The notes beneath the pieces were generated by a model that was not told where the DNA came from, did no database searches, and saw only the letters and a program-made list of their open reading frames with translations. Source: Litorimonas sp964610115 (GTDB lineage Bacteria; Pseudomonadota; Alphaproteobacteria; Caulobacterales; Maricaulaceae). Taken from it: a DNA stretch of 23,753 nt. The DNA is taken from positions 1 to 23,753 of the forward strand of contig CAZSUW010000038.1 in assembly GCA_964610115.1 (NCBI GenBank), in the 5' to 3' direction. The position numbers were made by a program, and so were the translations under genes. This document shows positions 8,809 to 16,415 of the stretch, piece after piece. Position 1 is the first letter of the stretch; every line of letters begins with the position of its first letter.

Positions 8809-9537
8809 CTAGGCCTCTCCCTGCCCGGGCAAAGGTTTAGCCCGTTTTGCGTCTAGATAGCGCGCGCTGAGAACCTTCTGCTTATCGTCCAGATCAAGGA
8901 GCAGCGGATTGCCTGTTGGGAATTCAAAACCCGGAATATCCTCATCAGCGACATCGAAGAGATCCTTCATCAAGGCGCGGAGGCTATTGCCGTGGGCACT
9001 GATGATCACATTCGATCCGGCATTGAGAAACAAACGAATTTGTCCGTTAAAATAGGGCAGGACCCGTTCCGTCGTCATTTTCAGGCTTTCGCCGCCCGGC
9101 AGAACCGCCGGATCAATTCCGGCATATTTCGGATCATTGGCCGGATGATATTCATTGTCCTGATCAATTTGGGGCGGCGGCACGTCAAAACTCCGACGCC
9201 AGATATGGACTTGTTCTGCGCCATGCTTTTCGCGTGTTTCATCTTTGTTTAGGCCCGTCAGTCCGCCATAATGCCGTTCATTGAGCTGCCACGCTTTGGT
9301 TTCAGGGATATGCATTTGCCCGATCCCTTCCAGTGTCAGCCACAGCGTTTTGATCGCGCGCTGTTGATAGCTGGTGAAGGCAATGTCGAAGTCGATGCCT
9401 TCTTTCTTTAAAAGCGTGCCCGCCTTCTTTGCCTCTTTTGTGCCTTGAGCGGTCAAGCCGACATCATACCAACCGGTAAAACGGTTTTCTTTGTTCCACT
9501 GGCTTTGGCCGTGGCGAATAAGAACGAGTTTTGACAT
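8809..9537 (-). CDS. gpmA: 2,3-bisphosphoglycerate-dependent phosphoglycerate mutase
   Basis: 242-residue glycolytic/gluconeogenic enzyme interconverting 3- and 2-phosphoglycerate. Phosphohistidine motif LIRHGQSQWN (His9), NERHYGGLTGLNK (Glu87) and SAHGNSLRALMK (His182) are all intact, and the length fits the dPGM class. A perfect Shine-Dalgarno (GGGAGG) lies seven bases before the ATG, but it is in the 3' arm of a terminator-like hairpin whose U-run ends one base before the start codon (separate entry). Expression may therefore depend on attenuation or hairpin opening. It is followed directly by the tyrosine phosphatase gene. The upstream gene folE is on the same strand, 81 bases away. Confidence 0.96.
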   Translation of the reverse strand: MSKLVLIRHGQSQWNKENRFTGWYDVGLTAQGTKEAKKAGTLLKKEGIDFDIAFTSYQQRAIKTLWLTLEGIGQMHIPETKAWQLNERHYGGLTGLNKDETREKHGAEQVHIWRRSFDVPPPQIDQDNEYHPANDPKYAGIDPAVLPGGESLKMTTERVLPYFNGQIRLFLNAGSNVIISAHGNSLRALMKDLFDVADEDIPGFEFPTGNPLLLDLDDKQKVLSARYLDAKRAKPLPGQGEA

Positions 9538-9538
9538 G

Positions 9539-9594
9539 AAAAAGCCTCCCGAATGAAGTTCGAGAGGCCGCTAGCGGTTTCAAGCCGAGGCCTC
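9539..9594 (-). promoter_or_regulatory. Terminator/attenuator-like hairpin sequestering the gpmA Shine-Dalgarno
   Basis: Minus-strand GCCTCTCGAA (9568-9559) pairs with TTCGGGAGGC (9553-9544) through a 5-base loop: ten pairs, one of them U-G. It is followed by TTTTT (9543-9539), C, and the gpmA ATG. The SD GGGAGG is inside the 3' arm. Just upstream, GAGGCC (9594-9589) can pair with GGCCTC (9569-9564), which overlaps the 5' arm of the terminator, so a mutually exclusive antiterminator stem is possible. The structure is seen directly; regulation is inferred. It could simply be the folE terminator. Confidence 0.65.
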
Positions 9595-9618
9595 AAGGGC
9601 GCGCGGCAAACGAATAGC

Positions 9619-10284
9619 TTAATTACTGCGTGGATTATCCGCCGCATTTACCAGCGACAGAAATTCCGCGCGCGTATTGGGGTCTTTAAATTGACCGTCC
9701 AGCGCGGACGAAATCATGCGGTGCGGCGTTCGGATGCCCCGCATGGTCATGCACAGGTGTTCGCCTTTTGCCATGACAGCCACATTGTCTGTGTCCAAAA
9801 AGCCTTTCAGGTCCGAGGCAATATCGGCCACGAGTTTTTCCTGAAGCGACAGGTTATGCGCATTTTTATGGGCGATCCGAGCGAATTTGGACAGACCCAG
9901 AACCTTGTCATCCGCAATGTAAGCCACGGACACGTCGCACCAAAAGGGCAGCATATGGTGTTCACACATGGACCAGACACGCATTCCGGTCACAGCGACC
10001 ATTTGATTCTGACGCACGGAGCTGAAGACTGTGTCAAGCTTACCGGCATCATATTCGATGAAATCACGCCAGAAATTGGCAATACGCCGAGGCGTTTCCT
10101 GTAAACCTTCCCGATCCGGGTCCTCTCCGAGAGCAATTAGGAGCTCGCGGATCAGTTCTTTCACCCTTGGGTGATCGACTTTTTTCTTCTTGAGGTGCTT
10201 GGTGGGCATAGGCTTTCCGGTTTCTGCGTCAACCAAGACGCTATCGTTGTCTAAGCTGGGGGTGTTAAAGGTTTCTTCGATCAT
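9619..10284 (-). CDS. folE: GTP cyclohydrolase I
   Basis: Converts GTP to dihydroneopterin triphosphate, the first step of tetrahydrofolate synthesis. Zinc-site motif SMCEHHMLPF and the second ligand region GEHLCMTMRGI are 71 residues apart (Cys to Cys), the same spacing as in E. coli FolE. GLSKFARI, TPRRIANFW and the C-terminal SALDGQFKDPNTRAEFL are also typical. From the ATG at 10284 the protein is 221 residues, close to the family norm. The frame extends to a GTG at 10329 and TTG at 10332; AGG lies seven bases before the GTG, whereas the ATG at 10284 has no visible Shine-Dalgarno, so the start is open. It has a 102-base gap to the upstream DUF1499 gene. Confidence 0.95.
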   Translation of the reverse strand: MIEETFNTPSLDNDSVLVDAETGKPMPTKHLKKKKVDHPRVKELIRELLIALGEDPDREGLQETPRRIANFWRDFIEYDAGKLDTVFSSVRQNQMVAVTGMRVWSMCEHHMLPFWCDVSVAYIADDKVLGLSKFARIAHKNAHNLSLQEKLVADIASDLKGFLDTDNVAVMAKGEHLCMTMRGIRTPHRMISSALDGQFKDPNTRAEFLSLVNAADNPRSN

Positions 10285-10386
10285 CAGGCGGCCAGTTTGT
10301 CTAGGCAGGAGGTAGTTGTACCTACGCACCAACAGGCCTGCGCGTTTGTTCTTTCAATGTTTAACAGGGTAGCGAAAGGGAGGCGC

Positions 10387-10809
10387 TTATCCCGATAGAG
10401 TGGCGCGCAACCGCTCAATACGCTTACGATTCGCCCCCATATCGCTATGACCAACACGGCTGGCGGAGCGCACCTGCCACACATCACCGTCACGGCGGAA
10501 TTCTACGTCATCCACAAAACGCATCAGCTTGGAAGAATACGTCGCGGCAATATAGTTTTCGCTGTCGGCGGTTATCGTCCCGCCCGTATCGGCGATTGCG
10601 CGGCGAATATCGTCGCGAGAGCCCTTTAAAGGGTCGACCTTTTGCTCTGGCGGGGTGGCGTCTTCGGAACAGGCCGCATTGGGCTTTCGTGATCCCGGCT
10701 TTAACGTGCCGTCCTGCACGCCGGGCGGGGTCCCGCGCTGGCTAATCACAGACAGAACCGTCAGACCCCCAATCACGACGATCGGGATCGGCATAAAAAG
10801 ATGCAACAT
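10387..10809 (-). CDS. DUF1499 domain protein with N-terminal membrane segment
   Basis: 140 residues. A hydrophobic stretch MLHLFMPIPIVVIGGLTVLSVI is a likely membrane anchor or uncleaved signal. The rest matches the DUF1499 pattern: KPNAACSEDATPPEQKVDPL, YIAATYSSKLMRFVDDVEFR and VRSASRVGHSDMGANRKRIE, all strongly conserved elements of that family as I know it. Function unknown. The ATG follows the stop of the alpha/beta hydrolase by six bases with only a weak TTAGG before it, so the two genes are probably cotranscribed and coupled. An internal ATG at 10794 has no ribosome site. Confidence 0.82.
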   Translation of the reverse strand: MLHLFMPIPIVVIGGLTVLSVISQRGTPPGVQDGTLKPGSRKPNAACSEDATPPEQKVDPLKGSRDDIRRAIADTGGTITADSENYIAATYSSKLMRFVDDVEFRRDGDVWQVRSASRVGHSDMGANRKRIERLRATLSG

Positions 10810-10815
10810 AAGGGC

Positions 10816-11793
10816 CTAATGCGCGCCAAAAACCTGTCTGGCAATATGTTCGTCATACCACGTCGGCCCCATCAGGCTTTGGAAAAAGCCATTATGCCCG
10901 CCATTATCATGGACAATAATCCGCGAATGCGACGGCAAATGGAGCTTGCGCACATCGCGCTCCGGGATCATCCCGTCATCACGGGCCGTGATCACCTCTA
11001 ACGGGACTGGGCAGCTTTTCAGATCGTCAGGATCAACGCGGTAAGCATTGAAGTAATCCTCCATGCGGTCAAACTCGCTATAGCGCGGCAATAAAATCTC
11101 ACTCATAGCCAGCACGCGCTTCTGCTCTAATATGTCGGTAAAATCATAGAGATGCGGATAGAGGACCTGCTTCTTTCGAAGGCTCGCCCGCCATTTTTTC
11201 AAGAAGTACCGGCGATATAGCGGATTGACATCCACTAATGGTGCCGCGCCCCACGGGTCCACGACCGGGCTAATGGCGTAAATCCGTTCCAAGCCCGGGA
11301 TCGACAGATCACGCAGTGAGCGCGCAATGCGCAAGGCGAAATTCCCGCCAAGGGAAAAGCCGATGATGTAAACAGGCGCCCCTTCGGACAGACGCGCGGC
11401 TTGACGGACAGCATCAAACACTTCGTTGAAATGGGTCGACAGGAATATACCGTCGTTCAGTCCGTGCGTATCCCCATGATCACGATAGTTCAGACGGAAC
11501 ACACTCCCCCCGCGCGCATACATATACCGACCACAAGACACGACATATGTGCTATTTTGCGAACCTTCCCAGCCATGCAGGAAGACAAATAAAGCGCGAT
11601 TGTCCGGATGGCGGGAATAGCTGCCCTGTAAGCGTACCCCATCTTCGCAAGTGATGATCTTGTCTTGCGCTGCCTCCAACATAGCGTTGGGTCCGCGCTT
11701 GCGAAAGCTCTGCCCAGCTAGCGCCGTCTGCACCAAACCCGGCCGCAAAGGCACAGGCGGCGTAAACGGATGATATGCGAGCGGATCGGCCAT
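10816..11793 (-). CDS. Alpha/beta hydrolase (YheT-like)
   Basis: About 325 residues with a full catalytic triad: nucleophile elbow GFSLGG (Ser147), acid in ITARDDGMIP (about Asp272) and base in NGGHNGF (about His300). The oxyanion motif is FLHGWEGS. The RLNYRDHGDTH and GGHNGF patterns fit the YheT group (COG0429) of predicted esterases; substrate unknown. The frame stays open to an ATG at 11949, only 24 bases from the divergent uppP start, which would leave no room for promoters. The ATG at 11793 (MADPLAYHPF) matches where homologues usually begin and has AAAGAG eight bases upstream, so it is preferred; 11847 is another option. Coupled to the DUF1499 gene downstream. Confidence 0.85.
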   Translation of the reverse strand: MADPLAYHPFTPPVPLRPGLVQTALAGQSFRKRGPNAMLEAAQDKIITCEDGVRLQGSYSRHPDNRALFVFLHGWEGSQNSTYVVSCGRYMYARGGSVFRLNYRDHGDTHGLNDGIFLSTHFNEVFDAVRQAARLSEGAPVYIIGFSLGGNFALRIARSLRDLSIPGLERIYAISPVVDPWGAAPLVDVNPLYRRYFLKKWRASLRKKQVLYPHLYDFTDILEQKRVLAMSEILLPRYSEFDRMEDYFNAYRVDPDDLKSCPVPLEVITARDDGMIPERDVRKLHLPSHSRIIVHDNGGHNGFFQSLMGPTWYDEHIARQVFGAH

Positions 11794-11973
11794 GCGTTTT
11801 CTCTTTAGACGGCCCTGCGGCTCATAACAATTCAAGGTCGCTGACATTCCTCTTAAACGGCTGAAAAGCGTCATAGGTTGCACAAGACCGCGCCATATAT
11901 CTGTAGGCATGGCTGGGACGTGCTGAACGTACGATAACCCTTCCTTCATGCTGTCAGGGCAATCGCGATAACT

Positions 11974-12780
11974 ATGAACTGGTGGCAGGCCTTACTTCTC
12001 GCGCTGATCCAAGGGCTAACGGAATTTCTTCCGGTTTCGTCCTCTGCGCATCTGATTATCCCCGAAGCTATATTTGGCTGGACCGAACAGGGCGTGTTGA
12101 TCGACGTAATGGCCCATCTGGGCACGCTATTCTCGGTCTTGATATATTTCCGCAGAGACGTGGCCGAAATGTGTGTCGGCCTGATAGAGCTGACGCAGCG
12201 AAGATTGACGCGCGGCTCTATGCTGGCCCTCAACCTTATCATCGCCACACCGCCAACATTGATCGCGGGTTTCATTCTCGCCGCGGGTGGATTTGATGAA
12301 GCCTTGCGGTCGCCGCTTCTTATCGCCCTCACCTCAATCCTATTCGGGGTGATTTTGTGGCTATCCGACAAAGCCGCCAAAGCCGCGCGGGATATGGAAA
12401 GCCTGACATGGCGCGGCGCGTTTGTAATGGGCGCAGCGCAAGTTCTTGCCCTGCTGCCCGGTACATCACGCAGCGGCATTACCATGACGGCCGGCCGCGC
12501 GATTGGCCTGTCCCGTGACGCGTCCGCGCGTTTTTCCATGCTGATGAGTTTGCCCATTATTGGGGCTGGAGGCGCCTATGCGCTGCTGAAACTCGCCAAT
12601 GGTGACGATGTAGGCAGCGCCACGCTTGGCCAAGGCCTGATGGTCGCCGCCCTGTCTTTCGTGGTCGCCTATGCCGCGATCGCAGTCTTCCTGAAAGTCG
12701 TCACAAAGATCGGCTTTTTTCCCTTCATGGTCTACCGCGTAATCCTCGGCATTGCGATCCTGGCTTGGTTGTTCCTCTAA
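11974..12780 (+). CDS. uppP: Undecaprenyl-diphosphatase
   Basis: 268-residue integral inner-membrane phosphatase that recycles undecaprenyl pyrophosphate to the monophosphate carrier for peptidoglycan and other envelope polymers. The two catalytic signatures are intact: QGLTEFLPVSSSAHLII at residues 13-29 and LLPGTSRSGITMTAGRAIGLSR. Multiple membrane segments follow, ending in the usual FFPFMVYRVILG. It is divergent from the alpha/beta hydrolase. The Shine-Dalgarno before ATG 11974 is weak (AGGGC, 13 bases away). About 180 bases upstream are free for promoters if the hydrolase starts at 11793; I could not pick a convincing one. It is followed by a serine hydrolase gene of possible envelope role. 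Confidence 0.96.
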   Translation: MNWWQALLLALIQGLTEFLPVSSSAHLIIPEAIFGWTEQGVLIDVMAHLGTLFSVLIYFRRDVAEMCVGLIELTQRRLTRGSMLALNLIIATPPTLIAGFILAAGGFDEALRSPLLIALTSILFGVILWLSDKAAKAARDMESLTWRGAFVMGAAQVLALLPGTSRSGITMTAGRAIGLSRDASARFSMLMSLPIIGAGGAYALLKLANGDDVGSATLGQGLMVAALSFVVAYAAIAVFLKVVTKIGFFPFMVYRVILGIAILAWLFL

Positions 12781-12877
12781 TCCGAAGCACAACAACACCC
12801 CGTATAACAGCATTGTAATGCACGCATTTTGGGAGATCGCTTGGCAAATCGCTCGTCGCCCCGCTAACCGAGGGACC

Positions 12878-14083
12878 ATGCGCGGACGGGTTCTCCTGAC
12901 ATGGCTGATGAGTATAACGATGGGCGCGCCAGCTGCGGCGCAAGTACCGTCGCAACTTATGGGCTTTGTTGACGAACCACAGGCTGAAACAACGCCGCTT
13001 TCCACCTCTATTAACACGGCGGAACTGGACCGCCGAGCACTTCGCCTGATCAATCACCGCGAAATGACCGGCATGGCCATGGCCATTGTCGAAGGGGGCG
13101 AGATCACCTTCGCCAAAGGCTATGGCGTAAGGCAGAGTGGCGCGCGCCCACCCGTGACAGAGGATACAGTCTTCCGCTGGGCGTCTGTGTCCAAGGGCGT
13201 TGCGGCTGCGACGCTGCTCGGGCTTGTTGAAGACAATCAGGTCGATCCGACTGCCCCGATTGAAGAGCTTGCCCCGTCTCTAGACCTACCGCCGTCAGAG
13301 GTCGCGCATAATGTCGTTGATCTTCTCTCCCACCGTATTGGGCTATCGCGAAACGCCTATGACAACTGGATTGAAGGCGGGAAACCGGCCAAAGCCACAC
13401 GCGCAAAACTCAGCGAGCTGGGCTATATTTGCCCGCCGGCCACCTGTCACACCTATCAGAATGTGGCGTTTGATGCGGCGGCGGAAATCGTCGAACAAAA
13501 GACCGGCTTGCCCTATAAATCTGTGGTGCAGCGGGACCTCTTCAACCCGCTCGGCATGGAAACGGCGAGCCTGACCCTGAACGGCCTGACAAGCAGCCAG
13601 AATTGGGCGCGTCCGCATGGGCGCTACGGTCAGCCGATCGCGCGAGTGAAACCGACCTATTACCGGGTTCCGGCCGCGGCGGGCGTCAATTCATCCGTAA
13701 AAGATCTGGCACGATGGATGATCGCACTCATGCCAGGCACAGATGAAGCCCTGCCAGATGATCGCCTTGCCGCCATGCAGGCGGCTATTGTACGAACGCC
13801 GCGCGAGCAACGCTTTCTGAACCGACATTTCCACGCCCTGCAAAACAGTCATTATGGTTTAGGTCTGCGCGTCTATGATTATGAAGGGCACAAAGTTGTC
13901 GGCCATCGGGGCGGCGTGGAAGGGTATCGCGCGCTGATCCTGTTCGATCCTGAGAAACAGGCGGGTATCGCCTTGATGTGGAACAGTCCACATAGTCGCC
14001 CGATTGGCCTACAGCTGGAATTCCTTGATCAGCTTTATGGCTTGCCAAAGCGGGATTGGCTGCGACTTGATAGCGATTATTAG
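12878..14083 (+). CDS. Secreted serine hydrolase of the class C beta-lactamase/PBP4* fold
   Basis: 401 residues with an N-terminal signal peptide (MRGRVLLTWLMSITMGAPAAAQ; cleavage after AAA or AAAQ). Active-site motifs of the beta-lactamase family are present: SxxK as WASVSKG (Ser103, Lys106), YxN as TYQNVAFD (Tyr193, Asn195) and HxG as VVGHRGGVEGY (His343). It could be an esterase, D-aminopeptidase/carboxypeptidase or beta-lactamase-like enzyme; sequence alone does not decide. The frame is open from 12752, overlapping the end of uppP, but that extension has no signal peptide and GAGGG precedes the ATG at 12878 by three bases, so 12878 is chosen. A 97-base gap follows uppP, so cotranscription is possible. 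Confidence 0.87.
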   Translation: MRGRVLLTWLMSITMGAPAAAQVPSQLMGFVDEPQAETTPLSTSINTAELDRRALRLINHREMTGMAMAIVEGGEITFAKGYGVRQSGARPPVTEDTVFRWASVSKGVAAATLLGLVEDNQVDPTAPIEELAPSLDLPPSEVAHNVVDLLSHRIGLSRNAYDNWIEGGKPAKATRAKLSELGYICPPATCHTYQNVAFDAAAEIVEQKTGLPYKSVVQRDLFNPLGMETASLTLNGLTSSQNWARPHGRYGQPIARVKPTYYRVPAAAGVNSSVKDLARWMIALMPGTDEALPDDRLAAMQAAIVRTPREQRFLNRHFHALQNSHYGLGLRVYDYEGHKVVGHRGGVEGYRALILFDPEKQAGIALMWNSPHSRPIGLQLEFLDQLYGLPKRDWLRLDSDY

Positions 14084-14198
14084 CCCGTTTCTGCGCCGTC
14101 ATTCATTCCCCGATCAGGCGAATTTTGTCAGAAAATGCCGGATAGAATCGCGTGTGTCTTCATGTTATGCGACCGCGCGTAGTATTGTGGAGACCAAG

Positions 14199-14684
14199 AT
14201 GAAACTTGCAAAATCAGCTCGAATTGGCGCGATTGGCGGCATAATGGGCGCTATGGGTTTAGCGCTAGGACTTTTTGCCATGAGCACACCGGCCCAAGCC
14301 CAGTTCGGTGATCTCTCCCCTGTCCTGCTGATCGAAAGCGGTCCGAGTGATAAGCCGCAATATCGGCGCATGGTCTATGTCAAATTCTTGTCTGGTGATC
14401 GGGTCAGCGTGAATTACGCCGCCTATAACCGGACCGAGTTCAAGCAAGTCCCGAACACAACCCCGCGAGAGGTCATCAGCGCGTGCGCCAATGGTCCCGC
14501 AACGTCTTTAGCCGAAATCCGGTCCTTCCAACGGGCCGAAGCCCAAGCCGCACGTCGCGGCCAAGCGCCCCAAATCACACGGTTTTGCATCAAAAATGTC
14601 CAAGGCTGGGAAGCGGGTAATCGGGATGCCTATCTCGATCCAATTTTCGAGGGCCTGCCTTACGCGGCGACGCTAAACAATTAA
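14199..14684 (+). CDS. Small exported protein of unknown function
   Basis: 161 residues. N-terminus MKLAKSARIGAIGG is followed by a glycine/alanine-rich hydrophobic core ending STPAQAQ, a good signal peptide with cleavage near AQA/QFGD, so it is periplasmic or secreted. The mature part has no domain I recognise: it contains GPSDKPQYRRMVYVKFLSGDR, two Cys (SACANGP and RFCIKNV) that might form a disulfide, and ends YLDPIFEGLPYAATLNN. GTGGAG lies six bases before the ATG at 14199; the longer open frame from 14004 overlaps the upstream hydrolase gene and lacks such a site. It has its own 115-base upstream gap. Function unknown. Confidence 0.75.
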   Translation: MKLAKSARIGAIGGIMGAMGLALGLFAMSTPAQAQFGDLSPVLLIESGPSDKPQYRRMVYVKFLSGDRVSVNYAAYNRTEFKQVPNTTPREVISACANGPATSLAEIRSFQRAEAQAARRGQAPQITRFCIKNVQGWEAGNRDAYLDPIFEGLPYAATLNN

Positions 14685-14705
14685 GCCACAGCTTCGCCGG
14701 ATGAC

Positions 14706-14724
14706 AGCGCGATCAGCCCGCGCT
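14706..14724 (+). other. Short GC-rich hairpin before mnmC
   Basis: AGCGCG / CGCGCT around a 7-base loop, 21 bases after the stop of the small exported protein and 11 bases before the mnmC start codon. No T-run follows. It could end the upstream transcript or influence mnmC translation; evidence is only the inverted repeat. Confidence 0.25.
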
Positions 14725-14735
14725 AACGCGGTGGC

Positions 14736-16415
14736 GTGTCTTCGCGCCCCCTCACCCGCACCCCAGCGCCGTCACTGGACTTTTCGCGGCCCGGCACGCC
14801 TGCTGCCGAGGATTTTGGTGACATCTATTTTTCAACCGATGGCGGCTTGGACGAAACGCGCGCCGTTTTCTTAAGTGGCTGCGACCTCCCGCAAGGATGG
14901 AAAGACCAGGACGTTTTCACTATCGCAGAGCTCGGCTTTGGCTCCGGCCTCAATTTTCTCGCCACATGTCAGGCTTGGGCAAAAAGCGGCGCAAAAGGCA
15001 GACTGCATTTCATCAGCGTTGAAGCCTTCCCGTTCTCCAGAGACGATCTTGCGAAAGCGCTCTCAGTTTTCCCTGAATTACGGGACTGGGCCGCGCCGCT
15101 CATTCACCATTGGCCCGGCCCTGTAAAAGGATTTCATCGTCTGCATTTCGGCCAGATCACCCTGACCCTTATCCATGACGCTGTGCAACCGGCCCTTAGC
15201 GCTTTGACTTGCAAAGCAGACGCCTGGTTTCTGGACGGATTTTCGCCTGCCAAAAATCCCGACATGTGGACTGACAACGTCATGGCCGAAGTTGCGCGAC
15301 TATCGGCGCCGCACGCGCGGCTCGCTACCTTCACAGTCGCCGGAGATGTGCGTCGGGCGCTGGAACGGGTCGGTTTTACGGTTGAGCGCAAACCCGGTTT
15401 TGGCCGCAAGCGACATCGCTTAGAAGCCCGTCTTAACGGCAACGCAAAAAGACTGACGAAACCTGTTATTCCGACGATTGTAGGTGCGGGCATTGCCGGG
15501 GCGTCGATTGCGCAGGCCTTTATGCGGCGCGGCATCACACCCCGCATTATTGAAGACCCTGACCATATTGCGGCGAGCGGCAATGGGGCGGCGCTGATCA
15601 AACCTCGTCTCGATTTGCAAGACAGACCTGAGTCGCGTTTTTTCCTCTCAAGTTTCCTTTATGCGCGGCATGCCTATAAAGGCGCGATCCGACATGAGGG
15701 CCTCGACCATATCCCGAAAACGACGGATGAGGCGTCGCGGTTTGCCAAGATCGCAGCACAAGACCCACTCGGCCCCGGGCACTTAGCGTGGCGAGACGAC
15801 AGGCTGGCCCTACCCTCTTCCGTAGTGATCGACACAGAAAAAGCCCGCGCGGATTTGCTTGGCGGTGTGGAGGTTGAAGCCAGAAAGTTGAGTGACTTAA
15901 ACAGCTTGTCTGAGCCGATCATTCTAGCCTGTGGCTACGGTATTCGCGCGCTTCTGCCAGAGGCTGGCTTTCGCTTTTCCAGAGGGCAGTTGAGCTGGAC
16001 GCGCGGAGATATGGCCGCGCCTGTCACTTATGGGGGTTACGCGATTCCGATAGGTGAGAGGATCCTGCTGGGGGCTACGCATGACCGGATTGGCAAGGGG
16101 GAAGACCCCTTTGCGCTGCGCCCTGAGGATGATGCAAAGAACCTCGCACAAGCGAAACAGTGGGGGTTAAATGTCGGTCCATCTGCGGAGCCCTTCCGCG
16201 CCAGTGTCCGCGTGACAACGGCCGACACGCTTCCCCGCCTTGGCCACATCACTTTGCCGAACGAAAAACGAGCCCACATCCTGACCGGATTGGGCTCGCG
16301 CGGGTTTGTCTTTGCCCCGCTTTTGGGCGAGGCGCTGGTCTGTGACTATCTTGGCGAGCCGAGCCCGTTAGACGAGACGGTCATCAAGCGGTTTAGTCGC
16401 GGCTTGACACCGTAA
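14736..16415 (+). CDS. mnmC: Bifunctional tRNA wobble-uridine modifying enzyme MnmC
   Basis: 559 residues, compact for MnmC (E. coli 668). The N-terminal half is the methyltransferase: FGDIYFSTDGGLDETRAVFL, SAM motif ELGFGSGLNFLAT (65-77) and DAWFLDGFSPAKNPDMW (162-178). The C-terminal half is the FAD oxidoreductase with VGAGIAGASIAQAF (249-262), GGYAIPIGERILLGATHD and TGLGSRGFVFAPLLGE. It converts cmnm5(s2)U34 to nm5U and then methylates to mnm5U. Start is GTG at 14736, the first possible start after an in-frame stop at 14724-14726; the Shine-Dalgarno is weak. Its last 23 bases overlap the end of the opposite-strand SGSG-repeat gene. Confidence 0.95.
   Translation: MSSRPLTRTPAPSLDFSRPGTPAAEDFGDIYFSTDGGLDETRAVFLSGCDLPQGWKDQDVFTIAELGFGSGLNFLATCQAWAKSGAKGRLHFISVEAFPFSRDDLAKALSVFPELRDWAAPLIHHWPGPVKGFHRLHFGQITLTLIHDAVQPALSALTCKADAWFLDGFSPAKNPDMWTDNVMAEVARLSAPHARLATFTVAGDVRRALERVGFTVERKPGFGRKRHRLEARLNGNAKRLTKPVIPTIVGAGIAGASIAQAFMRRGITPRIIEDPDHIAASGNGAALIKPRLDLQDRPESRFFLSSFLYARHAYKGAIRHEGLDHIPKTTDEASRFAKIAAQDPLGPGHLAWRDDRLALPSSVVIDTEKARADLLGGVEVEARKLSDLNSLSEPIILACGYGIRALLPEAGFRFSRGQLSWTRGDMAAPVTYGGYAIPIGERILLGATHDRIGKGEDPFALRPEDDAKNLAQAKQWGLNVGPSAEPFRASVRVTTADTLPRLGHITLPNEKRAHILTGLGSRGFVFAPLLGEALVCDYLGEPSPLDETVIKRFSRGLTP

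Noticed and set aside
11946..12557. 203-aa minus-strand frame opposite uppP
   Set aside because: Antisense shadow of uppP; Arg/Ser-rich with no domain.
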